The notes: a model not told the origin generated them from the sequence alone. 9,922 nucleotides of DNA from an uncultured cyanobacterium (GCA_937121005.1 CAKZKB010000220.1:1-9922); one strand, 5' to 3'; positions 1 to 6,364 are shown, numbered from the stretch's first letter. Numbers and translations are program-made.

Positions 1-16
1 TTATTATTTGTTTCAT
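1..16 (-). CDS. Putative start of a SusD/RagB-type lipoprotein gene (partial)
   Basis: The minus strand reads ATG AAA CAA ATA ATA (MKQII) from position 16 to the window edge. It starts 11 bases after the stop codon of the SusC-like frame. A good Shine-Dalgarno-like AGGA lies at 20-23, a few bases before the ATG. In Bacteroidota, susC is almost always followed directly by susD, whose product is an outer-membrane lipoprotein that caps the SusC channel, and a Lys-rich N-terminus fits the start of a lipoprotein signal peptide. Only five codons are visible, so the identity rests on position and ribosome binding site rather than on sequence similarity. Confidence 0.4.
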
Positions 17-27
17 AATTCCTAATT

Positions 28-1065
28 TTAAAATTTAACATTAACTCCTAATACATAGGTTCTTGTCATAGGATAATGCCTTCCTCCTTGTGCTGATTCC
101 ACAAGAATTTCAGGATCCCAGCCCGGATAATAGTTGTCAAAGCTGTACAAATTCCTGCCGGATAAATAAATACGTAACCCTTCAAGGTTCAGGGTATTGG
201 TAACCGCTTCAGGCATGTTGTATCCAATTTGAATGGATTTAATTTTCATGTAGGAGGCCTTCCATGACCAATAAGTGGAATACCAGGCATATGGTTCTCC
301 ACGGCCTTCACCGTGATGAAAAAACCTTGGATAAATGGCATTTGGATCAGGGTTTTCACGGGTCCACCGATTATCCCACATCCATTGTTGCACGTTTGAT
401 TTATTGGCGAAAGCCCGAGCTGCATAATTTTCTAAGTTTCTTCTCATTCCCCCTGCACCGTAAAAGGTCAAAGAAAAATCAAATGATTTATATTTGGCAC
501 TTAACTGGCCCCCATACGTATATTTCGGAGATGTCTGGCCAATAACTTTCCGGTCGTATTCAGCAGTAACCTTGCCATCAGGCACACCTTCCGGTCCACT
601 GATGTCTTTGTATTTAATATCTCCCGGTTCTGGACTGTAAGGCTGATCAGCATAGCTTTGAATATCCTGCTCGTCTACAAAAAGTCCATCGTCCACATAT
701 CCGTAAATGGCATTTAGCGGTTGCCCAATAAATAGCCCCTGCTGGATATCTTTCTCAACTTTCGAAAGAGATAGTACCTCATTGTTTACAATAGCAAAAT
801 TGGGCGTGAAGCTATAGGTAAAATCACCAACAGTGTTCCGGTATTTTATGCTAACATCCCATCCCTGGTTTTTAACCTTTCCGGCATTCACCGGTGATGA
901 TCCCAAACCCAATAAACCTGCTGTGGTAATATTGTAGAGGATGTCGCGTGTGGTTTTATCGAAATAATCCACAGAAAGATTTAGTTTGCCTTCAAAAACG
1001 GAAAAATCAACACCTAAATCAATAATACGAGTTGTTTCCCAGGTAATGTTTTCATTAGCTACAGT
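28..1065 (-). pseudogene. SusC/RagA-type TonB-dependent receptor, C-terminal fragment (Bacteroidota)
   Basis: About 345 residues match the C-terminal half of SusC/RagA family receptors, which import glycans and other nutrients across the Bacteroidota outer membrane using TonB energy. Family hallmarks appear in the expected order: NITWETT then LGVDFSVFEGKLNLSVDYF; NAGKVKNQGWDVSIKY; GQPLNAIYGYVDDGLF; EPGDIKYKDISGP.G.PDGKVT..DRKVIG; SPKYTYGGQLSAKYKSFDFSLTFYG; SYMKIKSIQIGYNMPE; LRIYLSGRNLYSF..YYPGWDPE; and an aromatic C-terminus (VNVKF) typical of an outer-membrane barrel. The signal peptide, carboxypeptidase-like domain, TonB plug and most of the barrel are absent, so the fragment cannot work alone. 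Its codon use is more A/T-rich and it lacks the CGATCG cores common in the rest of the window. The putative susD start just downstream shows that the 3' end of a normal susCD locus is present. Confidence 0.88.
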
Positions 1066-3609
1066 ATTTAGTATAATCCCGGGATTGACATTATCTCCAT
1101 TTCCTCCCATTCCATTCATAGAAATCGAGCCATCGGTGGTGCTAATTGTTGCGCCTCCGAACATTTGAATACCGCCATTAAATTGAGGCCCGTTTCCTGC
1201 AATTCCCGTTAGAGAAATATCTCCGCTTCCGGTTGTAGCGATCGTCGATCCTCCGTCAAGAACGAGACCTTCAGTATGGATTCCCGAACCATTTCCCACT
1301 CCTGAAAGCGCTATAGAACCATCGATCGCGCTAACATTTCCTGCGATGCGAATACCATTGTTGTCCTCAGTTCCATTCCCTCCCGTTCCTGTTAGAGAAA
1401 TGTCTCCGGTTCCGGTTGCCGCGATCGTCCCCATTGTCCCGAGAACAATACCTCCATTATCGTTTCCCGAACCGTTTCCCGTTCCCGTCAGGACGATCGA
1501 ACCGTCATTGGTGCTAATACTTCCCGATATCTGAATGCCGCGATTGACATTGACTGAATTTCCCGCTATACCGTTGATGGTAATGGAGCCGTCATTGGTG
1601 CTAATGCTACTCGTTTCGCTGATGCTAATTCCGGGACTGTTTTGGACTCCATCATTGCCCGTTCCCGTCAGAGAAATGCTCCCGGTTCCCGTTGCCGCGA
1701 TCGTCCCTGGAACGAAGATACCAGCATTGTTGATAACCGAACTCCCCCCCATTCCTTCGAGCGTTATTAAACCGTCGATCGTGCTAACTATTCCAGCAAT
1801 TGTAATACCGGGACTCGACTCCATTGCATTGCCACCCGTGCCGTTTGCGGATATCGATCCCTCGGTGGTGCTAACATTTCCTAAGAGGCGAATGCCACCG
1901 TTGACCATAGTTCCATTGCCTCCAGTTCCCTCGAGAGAAATATCTCCGGTTCCGGTTGTGGCGATCGTCCCCATCTCGTCAACAAAGACACCGTGATTGT
2001 CACTGCCAGAACCGCTTCCCGTTCCCTCTAAAACAATCGCACCATCAACGGCACGAACGTCTCCCTCGATATCAATACCGTGATTGAATCGAACTCCATT
2101 TCCACTCGTTCCCATCATGGAAATCGTTCCGGTTTCTAACGCTTCCACTACTCCGGTTGCAAACACAGAAATGCCAGCATTTTGATTTCCACCCGAGCCG
2201 TTATTCCGGCCAATAAAAGTTATCGAACCGTCAATCGTGCTAACTTCTCCTCCGACAGTAATGCCAAAATTGTTGCCGCTAGCACTATTTCCAGCCGTTC
2301 CATCTATCAAAATCGAACCATCAACGGTGCTAATATCACCGCCAACAAAAACGCCAGAGACGACGCTACTGTTATCTCCGCCAACTCCCGTCAACGAAAT
2401 GTTACCAGTCCCCAAAGCTGTCAAAGTTGCTCCAGTCAAAATAGAAACACCGTCGGTATTGCTTCCCGAATTTCCACCCGTTCCGTTGAGGGTTATAGCT
2501 CCATCAACAGTGGTAATATTTCCACCAAAACCAATTCCACGACTATTAATACCATCACCTGCGATTCCTGTTAGAGAAATGTTGCCAGTTCCCATTGTCT
2601 CGATGCTAGTTACGCTATCAGCAAGGATACCAAAATTATTGCCACCTGTAGTGTTATTCGTCCCATCTAAGATAATGTTTCCGCCTCCCGCATTTAGAGA
2701 TCCAGCGTTAAGTGTGATTCCAACTCCACCACTAACATTTGATGTCCCGGAAATATTGATATCTCCCCCTAGGGTAGAAATGGGGTTATTAATTGCAACG
2801 CGCCCGCTACCGTTAGCATCAAAGTCGCCATTTAAGTTTATATTGAGAGGGGCGCTAACTGTAGTTCCGTCGATCGCGACATTAATTAGAATGTCGTTGT
2901 GGGCGTTCAGCGTTAGGGTACGTTCGTCTGCTAAATTAAACGTTAGCGGTGCGTTAAGCCTGATATTTCCTTCTTCTGTACCGCCACTTCCAGTGACGAT
3001 CGTCACGTTTCCAGACATGAGCGCCATCTCTATCGATCCGATTGCCAATTCAGCAGGAGATCCTGACGAGATAAATTCAAATGGTGTACTTGTATCAATA
3101 TTCATATCAACATATCCGGCAACAATATCGATATTGTAGGGATCGATGAGCCATTCTCCCCCACTGCCAAAGGGTGCGGAAATATCGGGAACGGTGGCAA
3201 TTTCAAACGATCGCAAGCCACTGGTTTCGACAAACCCACCATCGCCACCCAGTTCGCCACCACGAACGGAAAGACTGCCGAAAATACGTGCATTTTCCTC
3301 AGCAAACAAAACGACTTGACCGCCATTTGCCATGCCGATACCGTCCGCAGAGAGAGTAGAATTGGCATCGACAAAAATCTGCGAGGCGTTGGGGATAATA
3401 CCGTTACCTTGACGATCGCCTCCGATAAAAATATTGCCGCCACTGCTAACACTGGATGCTTCGATATTGGCATTGACAACAGCAACGCGATCGCCCAATA
3501 TGGCAAGAGTGGGGGAGGGGGAGAGGGGGAGAAGAATTAGAAACATCAACGGTTCCAGAAACGATCGCGTCTCCTGTTTGCGGATCGATCCGAATGCCAG
3601 ATCCGGCAA
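28..3609 (-). CDS. Chimeric frame: TPS adhesin beta-helix repeats joined to a SusC-like receptor C-terminus
   Basis: This is an open frame of 1193 codons, but its first ~27 codons (3609 to about 3530) are an out-of-frame reading of the upstream adhesin gene. The genuine protein sequence begins just past the G-rich tract at 3511-3530. Residues ~37-165 resemble the conserved region that follows the TPS domain in cyanobacterial filamentous-haemagglutinin-like exoproteins: LGDRVAVVNANIEAS, then GGDRQGNG, GGQVVLFAEENARIFG, GGDGGFVETSG and LIDPYNIDI. Residues ~281-845 are 19 Gly/Asn/Ser/Thr-rich repeats, probably rungs of a secreted beta-helix. From about residue 848 the sequence changes abruptly to a Bacteroidota SusC/RagA outer-membrane barrel ending VNVKF. 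No known protein family combines the two. The adhesin part is therefore missing both its own N-terminus (frameshift) and its own C-terminus (replaced at the junction). I treat the frame as an artefactual or broken composite, although it is continuous in this sequence. Confidence 0.75.
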   Translation of the reverse strand: MPDLAFGSIRKQETRSFLEPLMFLILLPLSPSPTLAILGDRVAVVNANIEASSVSSGGNIFIGGDRQGNGIIPNASQIFVDANSTLSADGIGMANGGQVVLFAEENARIFGSLSVRGGELGGDGGFVETSGLRSFEIATVPDISAPFGSGGEWLIDPYNIDIVAGYVDMNIDTSTPFEFISSGSPAELAIGSIEMALMSGNVTIVTGSGGTEEGNIRLNAPLTFNLADERTLTLNAHNDILINVAIDGTTVSAPLNINLNGDFDANGSGRVAINNPISTLGGDINISGTSNVSGGVGITLNAGSLNAGGGNIILDGTNNTTGGNNFGILADSVTSIETMGTGNISLTGIAGDGINSRGIGFGGNITTVDGAITLNGTGGNSGSNTDGVSILTGATLTALGTGNISLTGVGGDNSSVVSGVFVGGDISTVDGSILIDGTAGNSASGNNFGITVGGEVSTIDGSITFIGRNNGSGGNQNAGISVFATGVVEALETGTISMMGTSGNGVRFNHGIDIEGDVRAVDGAIVLEGTGSGSGSDNHGVFVDEMGTIATTGTGDISLEGTGGNGTMVNGGIRLLGNVSTTEGSISANGTGGNAMESSPGITIAGIVSTIDGLITLEGMGGSSVINNAGIFVPGTIAATGTGSISLTGTGNDGVQNSPGISISETSSISTNDGSITINGIAGNSVNVNRGIQISGSISTNDGSIVLTGTGNGSGNDNGGIVLGTMGTIAATGTGDISLTGTGGNGTEDNNGIRIAGNVSAIDGSIALSGVGNGSGIHTEGLVLDGGSTIATTGSGDISLTGIAGNGPQFNGGIQMFGGATISTTDGSISMNGMGGNGDNVNPGIILNTVANENITWETTRIIDLGVDFSVFEGKLNLSVDYFDKTTRDILYNITTAGLLGLGSSPVNAGKVKNQGWDVSIKYRNTVGDFTYSFTPNFAIVNNEVLSLSKVEKDIQQGLFIGQPLNAIYGYVDDGLFVDEQDIQSYADQPYSPEPGDIKYKDISGPEGVPDGKVTAEYDRKVIGQTSPKYTYGGQLSAKYKSFDFSLTFYGAGGMRRNLENYAARAFANKSNVQQWMWDNRWTRENPDPNAIYPRFFHHGEGRGEPYAWYSTYWSWKASYMKIKSIQIGYNMPEAVTNTLNLEGLRIYLSGRNLYSFDNYYPGWDPEILVESAQGGRHYPMTRTYVLGVNVKF
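1075..2769 (-). repeat. Nineteen-unit protein repeat array in the adhesin (about 29-33 residues per unit)
   Basis: Residues ~281-845 of the 1193-codon frame consist of 19 degenerate units of about 87-99 bp. Each opens with a strand such as G(N/D)ISLTG or DGSI(T/S)xNG, continues with GTGGNG-like turns, then a GI-x-hydrophobic strand, and ends with a xISTxx or xIAATGT linker. Two flavours largely alternate: a 'TGTGDISLTG' type and an 'STxDGSIxxxG' type, giving a higher-order period of roughly 60 residues (about 180 bp). Such Gly/Asn-rich strands are expected to stack as right-handed beta-helix rungs. The last complete unit (DGSISMNGMGGNG..NPGI) ends at the chimeric junction, so the original number of repeats is unknown. 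At DNA level the units are diverged but share short motifs, which makes the array prone to recombination and misassembly. Confidence 0.88.
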
Positions 3610-4432
3610 TGCTTATCGTGCCATCATCGTGAATAATAATATTGCTGTGGCTACTGTCAATATGTCCGCCTGTCAGTAAATGGGTTAAGGTGTTGTTAGT
3701 AGTGGGTAGGAATTCTAGGTTTAATAAATTTCCCGGTGCGCTGAGACGAACGAGATTTTCTCCCGGTACGGCAGCAATGGTAATATTGCCACCAGGCGAT
3801 CGCAGTGTCCCAGTATTGACGATCGTCCCGCCTAAAAGTCCGAGTTGGTGTCCGAAGGGAACGGATAAAACACCCTCGTTAACCAAAACTCCACCAAGAG
3901 GGTTAGAAAAGTTAAAGGCGATCGGATCGCCAACCAATTGAGACCAATTGGTCTCATTTTCCAGTCCCAACCAACCACTCCCAAAGCCGATCCCCGTCGC
4001 AGTGGTGGCGGTAAAGTCAGCCGGAACGTTAAGACTCGCATTCTGTCCGAAGACAATTCCGGCCGGGTTCATTAAAAATAAGTTAGAATTGCCCCCAGAA
4101 ACTTGGATTAAACCGTTGATATAAGACGCATCTCCCCCAGTGACGCGGCTGAGGATATTGTTAATATCGGGAGTGGTGATAAAATTGGCAATGCGCCCAG
4201 TTTCAACCCCAAACTCGTCGAAACTGTGGAACAAGTTGGATCCATCTGAAGATAGGGATCCGCCAAAAATGTCTACGCGATCGCCGTCAGGAGAGACGAT
4301 CGTCCCGGCACTACCATCGGGTACAATGGTTTGGGCGAGAGTAGGAGCAGCGATCGCCACTGTGGAAAAAAACGCGATCGCCCCCCAACAGGCAGAAATG
4401 CCCTCAAATTCGGAGCCAGTCCAGTTTTTCAT
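3446..4432 (-). CDS. TPS-domain exoprotein (filamentous haemagglutinin N-terminal type), frameshifted
   Basis: This is the N-terminal part of a secreted two-partner-secretion adhesin. Residues ~1-33 form a long signal peptide (hydrophobic WGAIAFFSTVAIAA, likely cleavage around PTLA/QT). Residues ~34-290 form the TPS secretion domain (haemagglutination-activity domain, Pfam Haemagg_act), which an Omp85-type TpsB pore recognises. Landmarks are NLFHSFDEF (67-75), SYINGLIQVSGGNSNLFLMNPAGIVFG (103-129, with the diagnostic NPAG at 122-125) and SPGGNITIAAVPGENLVRLS (212-231). The family's usual continuation after GTVDVSN is found in another frame, so residues past ~301 (PPLPLPHSCHIG onward) are a frameshifted tail ending at 3446. 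The gene really continues leftward in the frame that ends at 28. The start at 4432 is chosen because the signal peptide follows at once; I see no strong ribosome binding site. No TpsB gene is in the window, so export depends on a partner elsewhere. Confidence 0.85.
   Translation of the reverse strand: MKNWTGSEFEGISACWGAIAFFSTVAIAAPTLAQTIVPDGSAGTIVSPDGDRVDIFGGSLSSDGSNLFHSFDEFGVETGRIANFITTPDINNILSRVTGGDASYINGLIQVSGGNSNLFLMNPAGIVFGQNASLNVPADFTATTATGIGFGSGWLGLENETNWSQLVGDPIAFNFSNPLGGVLVNEGVLSVPFGHQLGLLGGTIVNTGTLRSPGGNITIAAVPGENLVRLSAPGNLLNLEFLPTTNNTLTHLLTGGHIDSSHSNIIIHDDGTISIAGSGIRIDPQTGDAIVSGTVDVSNSSPPLPLPHSCHIGRSRCCCQCQYRSIQC
3511..3530 (-). other. Frameshift site in a G-rich (coding-strand C-rich) repeat
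   Basis: On the plus strand the tract reads as GGGGGA, GGGGGA, GA, GGGGGA (three runs of five G), i.e. units of 6 and 8 bp. The TPS frame enters it from the right and leaves into nonsense (PLPHSCHIGRSRCCC), while the family-typical sequence (LGDRVAVVNANIEAS) resumes in a different frame on the left. Removing one C from the last five-C run of the coding strand would give ...PPLPLPTLAILGDRVAVVN and restore a single adhesin frame. Either a one-base sequencing error in a homopolymer or true slippage could explain this. Gain or loss of a 6-bp unit would keep frame, whereas an 8-bp unit or a single G would switch it. Confidence 0.8.
3939..3956. repeat. 18-bp perfect palindrome inside the TPS-domain coding region
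   Basis: The sequence TGAGACCAATTGGTCTCA is its own reverse complement. It lies within codons ~159-165 of the TPS domain (ENETNWS). The half-site ACCAATTG also occurs just before it (3933-3940). It may be chance or a protein-binding site; nothing nearby decides this. Confidence 0.6.
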
Positions 4433-4578
4433 ATACCAACCAACCTAGCCGCAACTCTGGAGACCGCACGCCTGATTTTTCTAGCATACCCCAAAAATAC
4501 GCGATCGTCTTGTCAGGGAGCCACTACAAATTTGGTCTGCCCCAGGTCTCTTAATTTTCTCTATACGATCCCTGAGTC

Positions 4579-4597
4579 CGAGGGAGAATCACCCTCG
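4579..4597. promoter_or_regulatory. Hairpin upstream of crtQ
   Basis: CGAGGG (4579-4584) and CCCTCG (4592-4597) form a perfect 6-bp stem around a 7-base loop, ending 43 bp before the crtQ start. Only a short T-run follows (TTT), so it is a poor terminator. It could be an operator, or part of a 5' leader if transcription starts further upstream. Confidence 0.3.
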
Positions 4598-4599
4598 TT

Positions 4600-4611
4600 T
4601 ATGATATCATA
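4600..4611. promoter_or_regulatory. 12-bp palindrome with -10-like TATGAT on both strands
   Basis: TATGATATCATA is a perfect palindrome, 29 bp upstream of the crtQ ATG. It presents TATGAT, one mismatch from the bacterial -10 consensus TATAAT, on each strand in the divergent spacer between the adhesin gene (minus) and crtQ (plus). I see no good -35 box at 17 bp on the plus strand. A promoter or an operator are both possible readings. Confidence 0.3.
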
Positions 4612-4640
4612 GAAAAATTCACCACAAACTAGATAGGGAA

Positions 4641-6080
4641 ATGCGAATCGCGATCGCGGGTGCGGGATTAGCCGGACTCTCTGCTGCTGTCAACTTAGTC
4701 GATGCGGGTCACGAGGTCGAAATTTACGAATCTCGTCCCTTCGTCGGCGGTAAGGTTGGCAGTTGGGTCGATAAAGATGGCAACCATTTAGAAATGGGAT
4801 TGCACGTCTTTTTCGGTTGCTATTATAACTTATTTGCCCTGATGGAAAAAGTAGGCGCACTGCGAAACCTGCGCCTAAAAGACCACGTTCATACCTTTGT
4901 CAACAAAGGCGGAAACTTGGGGGCGCTCGATTTTCGCTTCCCCGCCGGAGCGCCGTTTCATGGCTTGAAAGCCTTCTTTACGACCACGCAGTTGTCGGTT
5001 CGCGATAAGATCCAAAATTCTTTAGCATTAGGAACCAGCCCCATTGTCCGAGGTTTAGTTGATTTTGATGGGGCAATGTCCACCATTCGCGAATTAGATA
5101 AAGTCAGTTTTGCCGATTGGTTTCGCGCTCATGGCGGCAATCAAAACAGTCTCGATCGAATGTGGAACCCGATCGCCTATGCGTTAGGATTTATCGATAC
5201 CGAAAATATTTCTGCTCGCTGTATGCTGACGATCTTCCAGTTTTTCGCTGCGAAAACGGAAGCATCCGTACTGCGAATGCTAACCGGATCGCCAGACCAG
5301 TATTTACACAAACCGATCGTCCAATATTTAGAAGAACGCGGGGCAAAAATTCATACCCGCCGTCGGGTGCGAGAGGTACAATTTACAGAGGAAAATGGCA
5401 GCACTCGCGTCACAGGAATTACCGTCGCCAAAGGGGAAAGCGAAGAGACGATCGCCGCCGATGCCTATTTATTTGCGCTTGACGTTCCCGGCATTCAAAA
5501 AGTGTTACCCTCGGCATGGCGGAAATGGCCCGAATTTGGTAATATCTACAAATTGGAAGCCGTTCCCGTGGCCACCGTGCAGCTACGATTTGACGGTTGG
5601 GTGAGCGAAATGCACGATCGCGAAGCGCGGAAGCAACTCCAACGTGCCGTCGGTCTCGACAATTTATTATACACTGCCGATGCGGATTTCTCCTGCTTCG
5701 CCGATCTCGCTTTAACCAGCCCTAGCGACTATTACAAACCCGGAGAAGGTTCCCTATTGCAGTTAGTTCTCACTCCTGGGGATCCGTTTATCAAACAGAG
5801 TAACGAGGCGATCGCCCACCACGTTCTCGCCCAGGTTCGCGACCTGTTTCCCTCCGCTCGCGACCTGAATATGACCTGGTACGGTGTGGTAAAATTAGCG
5901 CAATCGTTGTATCGCGAATCCCCCGGAACCGATCGCTTTCGTCCGCCCCAAAAAACCGCGATCGGCAACTTTTTCCTCGCCGGAAGCTACACCCAACAAG
6001 ACTACATCGACAGCATGGAAGGGGCGACTATTTCCGGGAAACAAGCCGCACAAGCCATCCTTAACAGTAGGTTTCAGTGA
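4641..6080 (+). CDS. crtQ: Zeta-carotene desaturase (CrtQ/ZDS type)
   Basis: The 479-residue flavoprotein desaturates 9,9'-di-cis-zeta-carotene through neurosporene to poly-cis-lycopene, the second desaturation step of the plant/cyanobacterial carotenoid pathway, passing electrons to plastoquinone at the thylakoid or plasma membrane. The N-terminal dinucleotide-binding motif GAGLAG (7-12) is followed by the acidic ribose-binding residue E30 and the R-x3-GGK segment of CrtI/phytoene-desaturase-type enzymes (ESRPFVGGKVGSW, 30-42). Strong ZDS signatures are EMGLHVFFGCYYNLF, RMWNPIAYALGFIDTENISARCM and SVLRMLTGSP. The C-terminal FAD motif FLAGSYTQQDYIDSMEGATISG precedes a final helix. The length matches cyanobacterial ZDS proteins, which excludes the shorter-motif CrtP paralogue and bacterial CrtI. 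AGGGAA lies directly against the ATG, too close for an ideal ribosome binding site. It is the first gene of a plus-strand run with the SRPBCC gene and nadK, and diverges from the adhesin gene. Confidence 0.95.
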   Translation: MRIAIAGAGLAGLSAAVNLVDAGHEVEIYESRPFVGGKVGSWVDKDGNHLEMGLHVFFGCYYNLFALMEKVGALRNLRLKDHVHTFVNKGGNLGALDFRFPAGAPFHGLKAFFTTTQLSVRDKIQNSLALGTSPIVRGLVDFDGAMSTIRELDKVSFADWFRAHGGNQNSLDRMWNPIAYALGFIDTENISARCMLTIFQFFAAKTEASVLRMLTGSPDQYLHKPIVQYLEERGAKIHTRRRVREVQFTEENGSTRVTGITVAKGESEETIAADAYLFALDVPGIQKVLPSAWRKWPEFGNIYKLEAVPVATVQLRFDGWVSEMHDREARKQLQRAVGLDNLLYTADADFSCFADLALTSPSDYYKPGEGSLLQLVLTPGDPFIKQSNEAIAHHVLAQVRDLFPSARDLNMTWYGVVKLAQSLYRESPGTDRFRPPQKTAIGNFFLAGSYTQQDYIDSMEGATISGKQAAQAILNSRFQ

Positions 6081-6092
6081 CCAGTTTTTAGA

Positions 6093-6148
6093 TTAGGGAA
6101 TTAGGGAATTAGGGAATTAGGGGATTGGGGGGTTAGGGGGATGGGGAG
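6093..6148 (+). repeat. 8-bp G-rich tandem repeat (TTAGGGAA type), G-quadruplex candidate
   Basis: Starting 13 bp after the crtQ stop are seven 8-bp units: TTAGGGAA three times exactly, then TTAGGGGA, TTGGGGGG, TTAGGGGG and ATGGGGAG. The G-runs lie on the crtQ mRNA strand. The last four runs (6120-6146) are four or more G long with 2-3-base loops, a strong G-quadruplex pattern. Short tandem repeats of this kind are common in spacers of filamentous cyanobacteria. Confidence 0.85.
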
Positions 6149-6177
6149 AAATCAATATTCATCCTTCATCCTTCCTA

Positions 6178-6298
6178 GTAAGTATTCAGGTGGTACAGAG
6201 AAACCCGGTTTCTGAGGGGAGAAACTCGAATTTTGTCCGGCTATAAGCGAGAAACCGGGTTTCTACACCCGTTTAGCCTAGCATACCTGAATCCTTAC
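6178..6298. mobile_element. 121-bp MITE-like element with terminal inverted repeats
   Basis: The left end GTAAGTATTCAGGT (6178-6191) and right end ACCTGAATCCTTAC (6285-6298) are inverted repeats matching at 13 of 14 positions. The octamer CCTTCCTA abuts both outer edges exactly (6170-6177 and 6299-6306), as expected for an 8-bp target-site duplication. Inside are two palindromes that differ only in their central base, AGAAACCCGGTTTCT (6199-6213) and AGAAACCGGGTTTCT (6250-6264). These also pair with each other over all 15 bases, so the whole element can fold into a long hairpin. No coding capacity is visible, so movement would need a transposase acting in trans. I cannot assign the ends to a named insertion-sequence family. 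One caution is that the flanks are rich in CTTCATCC-like simple sequence, which raises the chance of a matching octamer. Confidence 0.7.
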
Positions 6299-6334
6299 CC
6301 TTCCTACTTCATCCTTGAAATCTCATAGCTCCCC

Positions 6335-6363
6335 CATTACCCATTACCAATCACCAATTTACC
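6335..6363. repeat. Degenerate heptamer repeat abutting the SRPBCC gene start
   Basis: CATTACC, CATTACC, AATCACC and AATTTACC run head to tail and end one base before the ATG at 6365. The pattern resembles the short tandemly repeated repetitive (STRR) heptamers described in cyanobacterial genomes. It occupies the place where a ribosome binding site would be, and no Shine-Dalgarno sequence is visible. Confidence 0.6.
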
Positions 6364-6364
6364 A

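Noticed and set aside
264..545. Plus-strand frame of 93 codons in the SusC region
   Set aside because: It is antisense to the clear SusC barrel sequence, has no family features and no ribosome binding site; a shadow frame.
1535..1996. Plus-strand frame of 153 codons with repeating Pro-rich pattern
   Set aside because: Again antisense to the adhesin repeat array; its periodicity is inherited from the repeats.
1075..2769. Regularly spaced repeats that might suggest a CRISPR array
   Set aside because: Units are diverged, coding and contiguous with no unique spacers; they are protein repeats.
2237..3139. Plus-strand frame of 300 codons, rich in Pro, Ile and Leu
   Set aside because: It is the antisense reading of the Gly/Asn-rich adhesin repeats (GGx codons read back as xCC Pro). 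Long antisense frames are expected opposite such repeats.
3102..3506. Minus-strand frame of 134 codons next to the frameshift
   Set aside because: It overlaps the genuine adhesin frame, which carries the family motifs; this third frame has none.
4459..4550. GGAGACC (4459-4465) and GGTCTC (4545-4550) as a long-range inverted repeat
   Set aside because: Only six bases pair across a gap of about 80 bases; easily chance.
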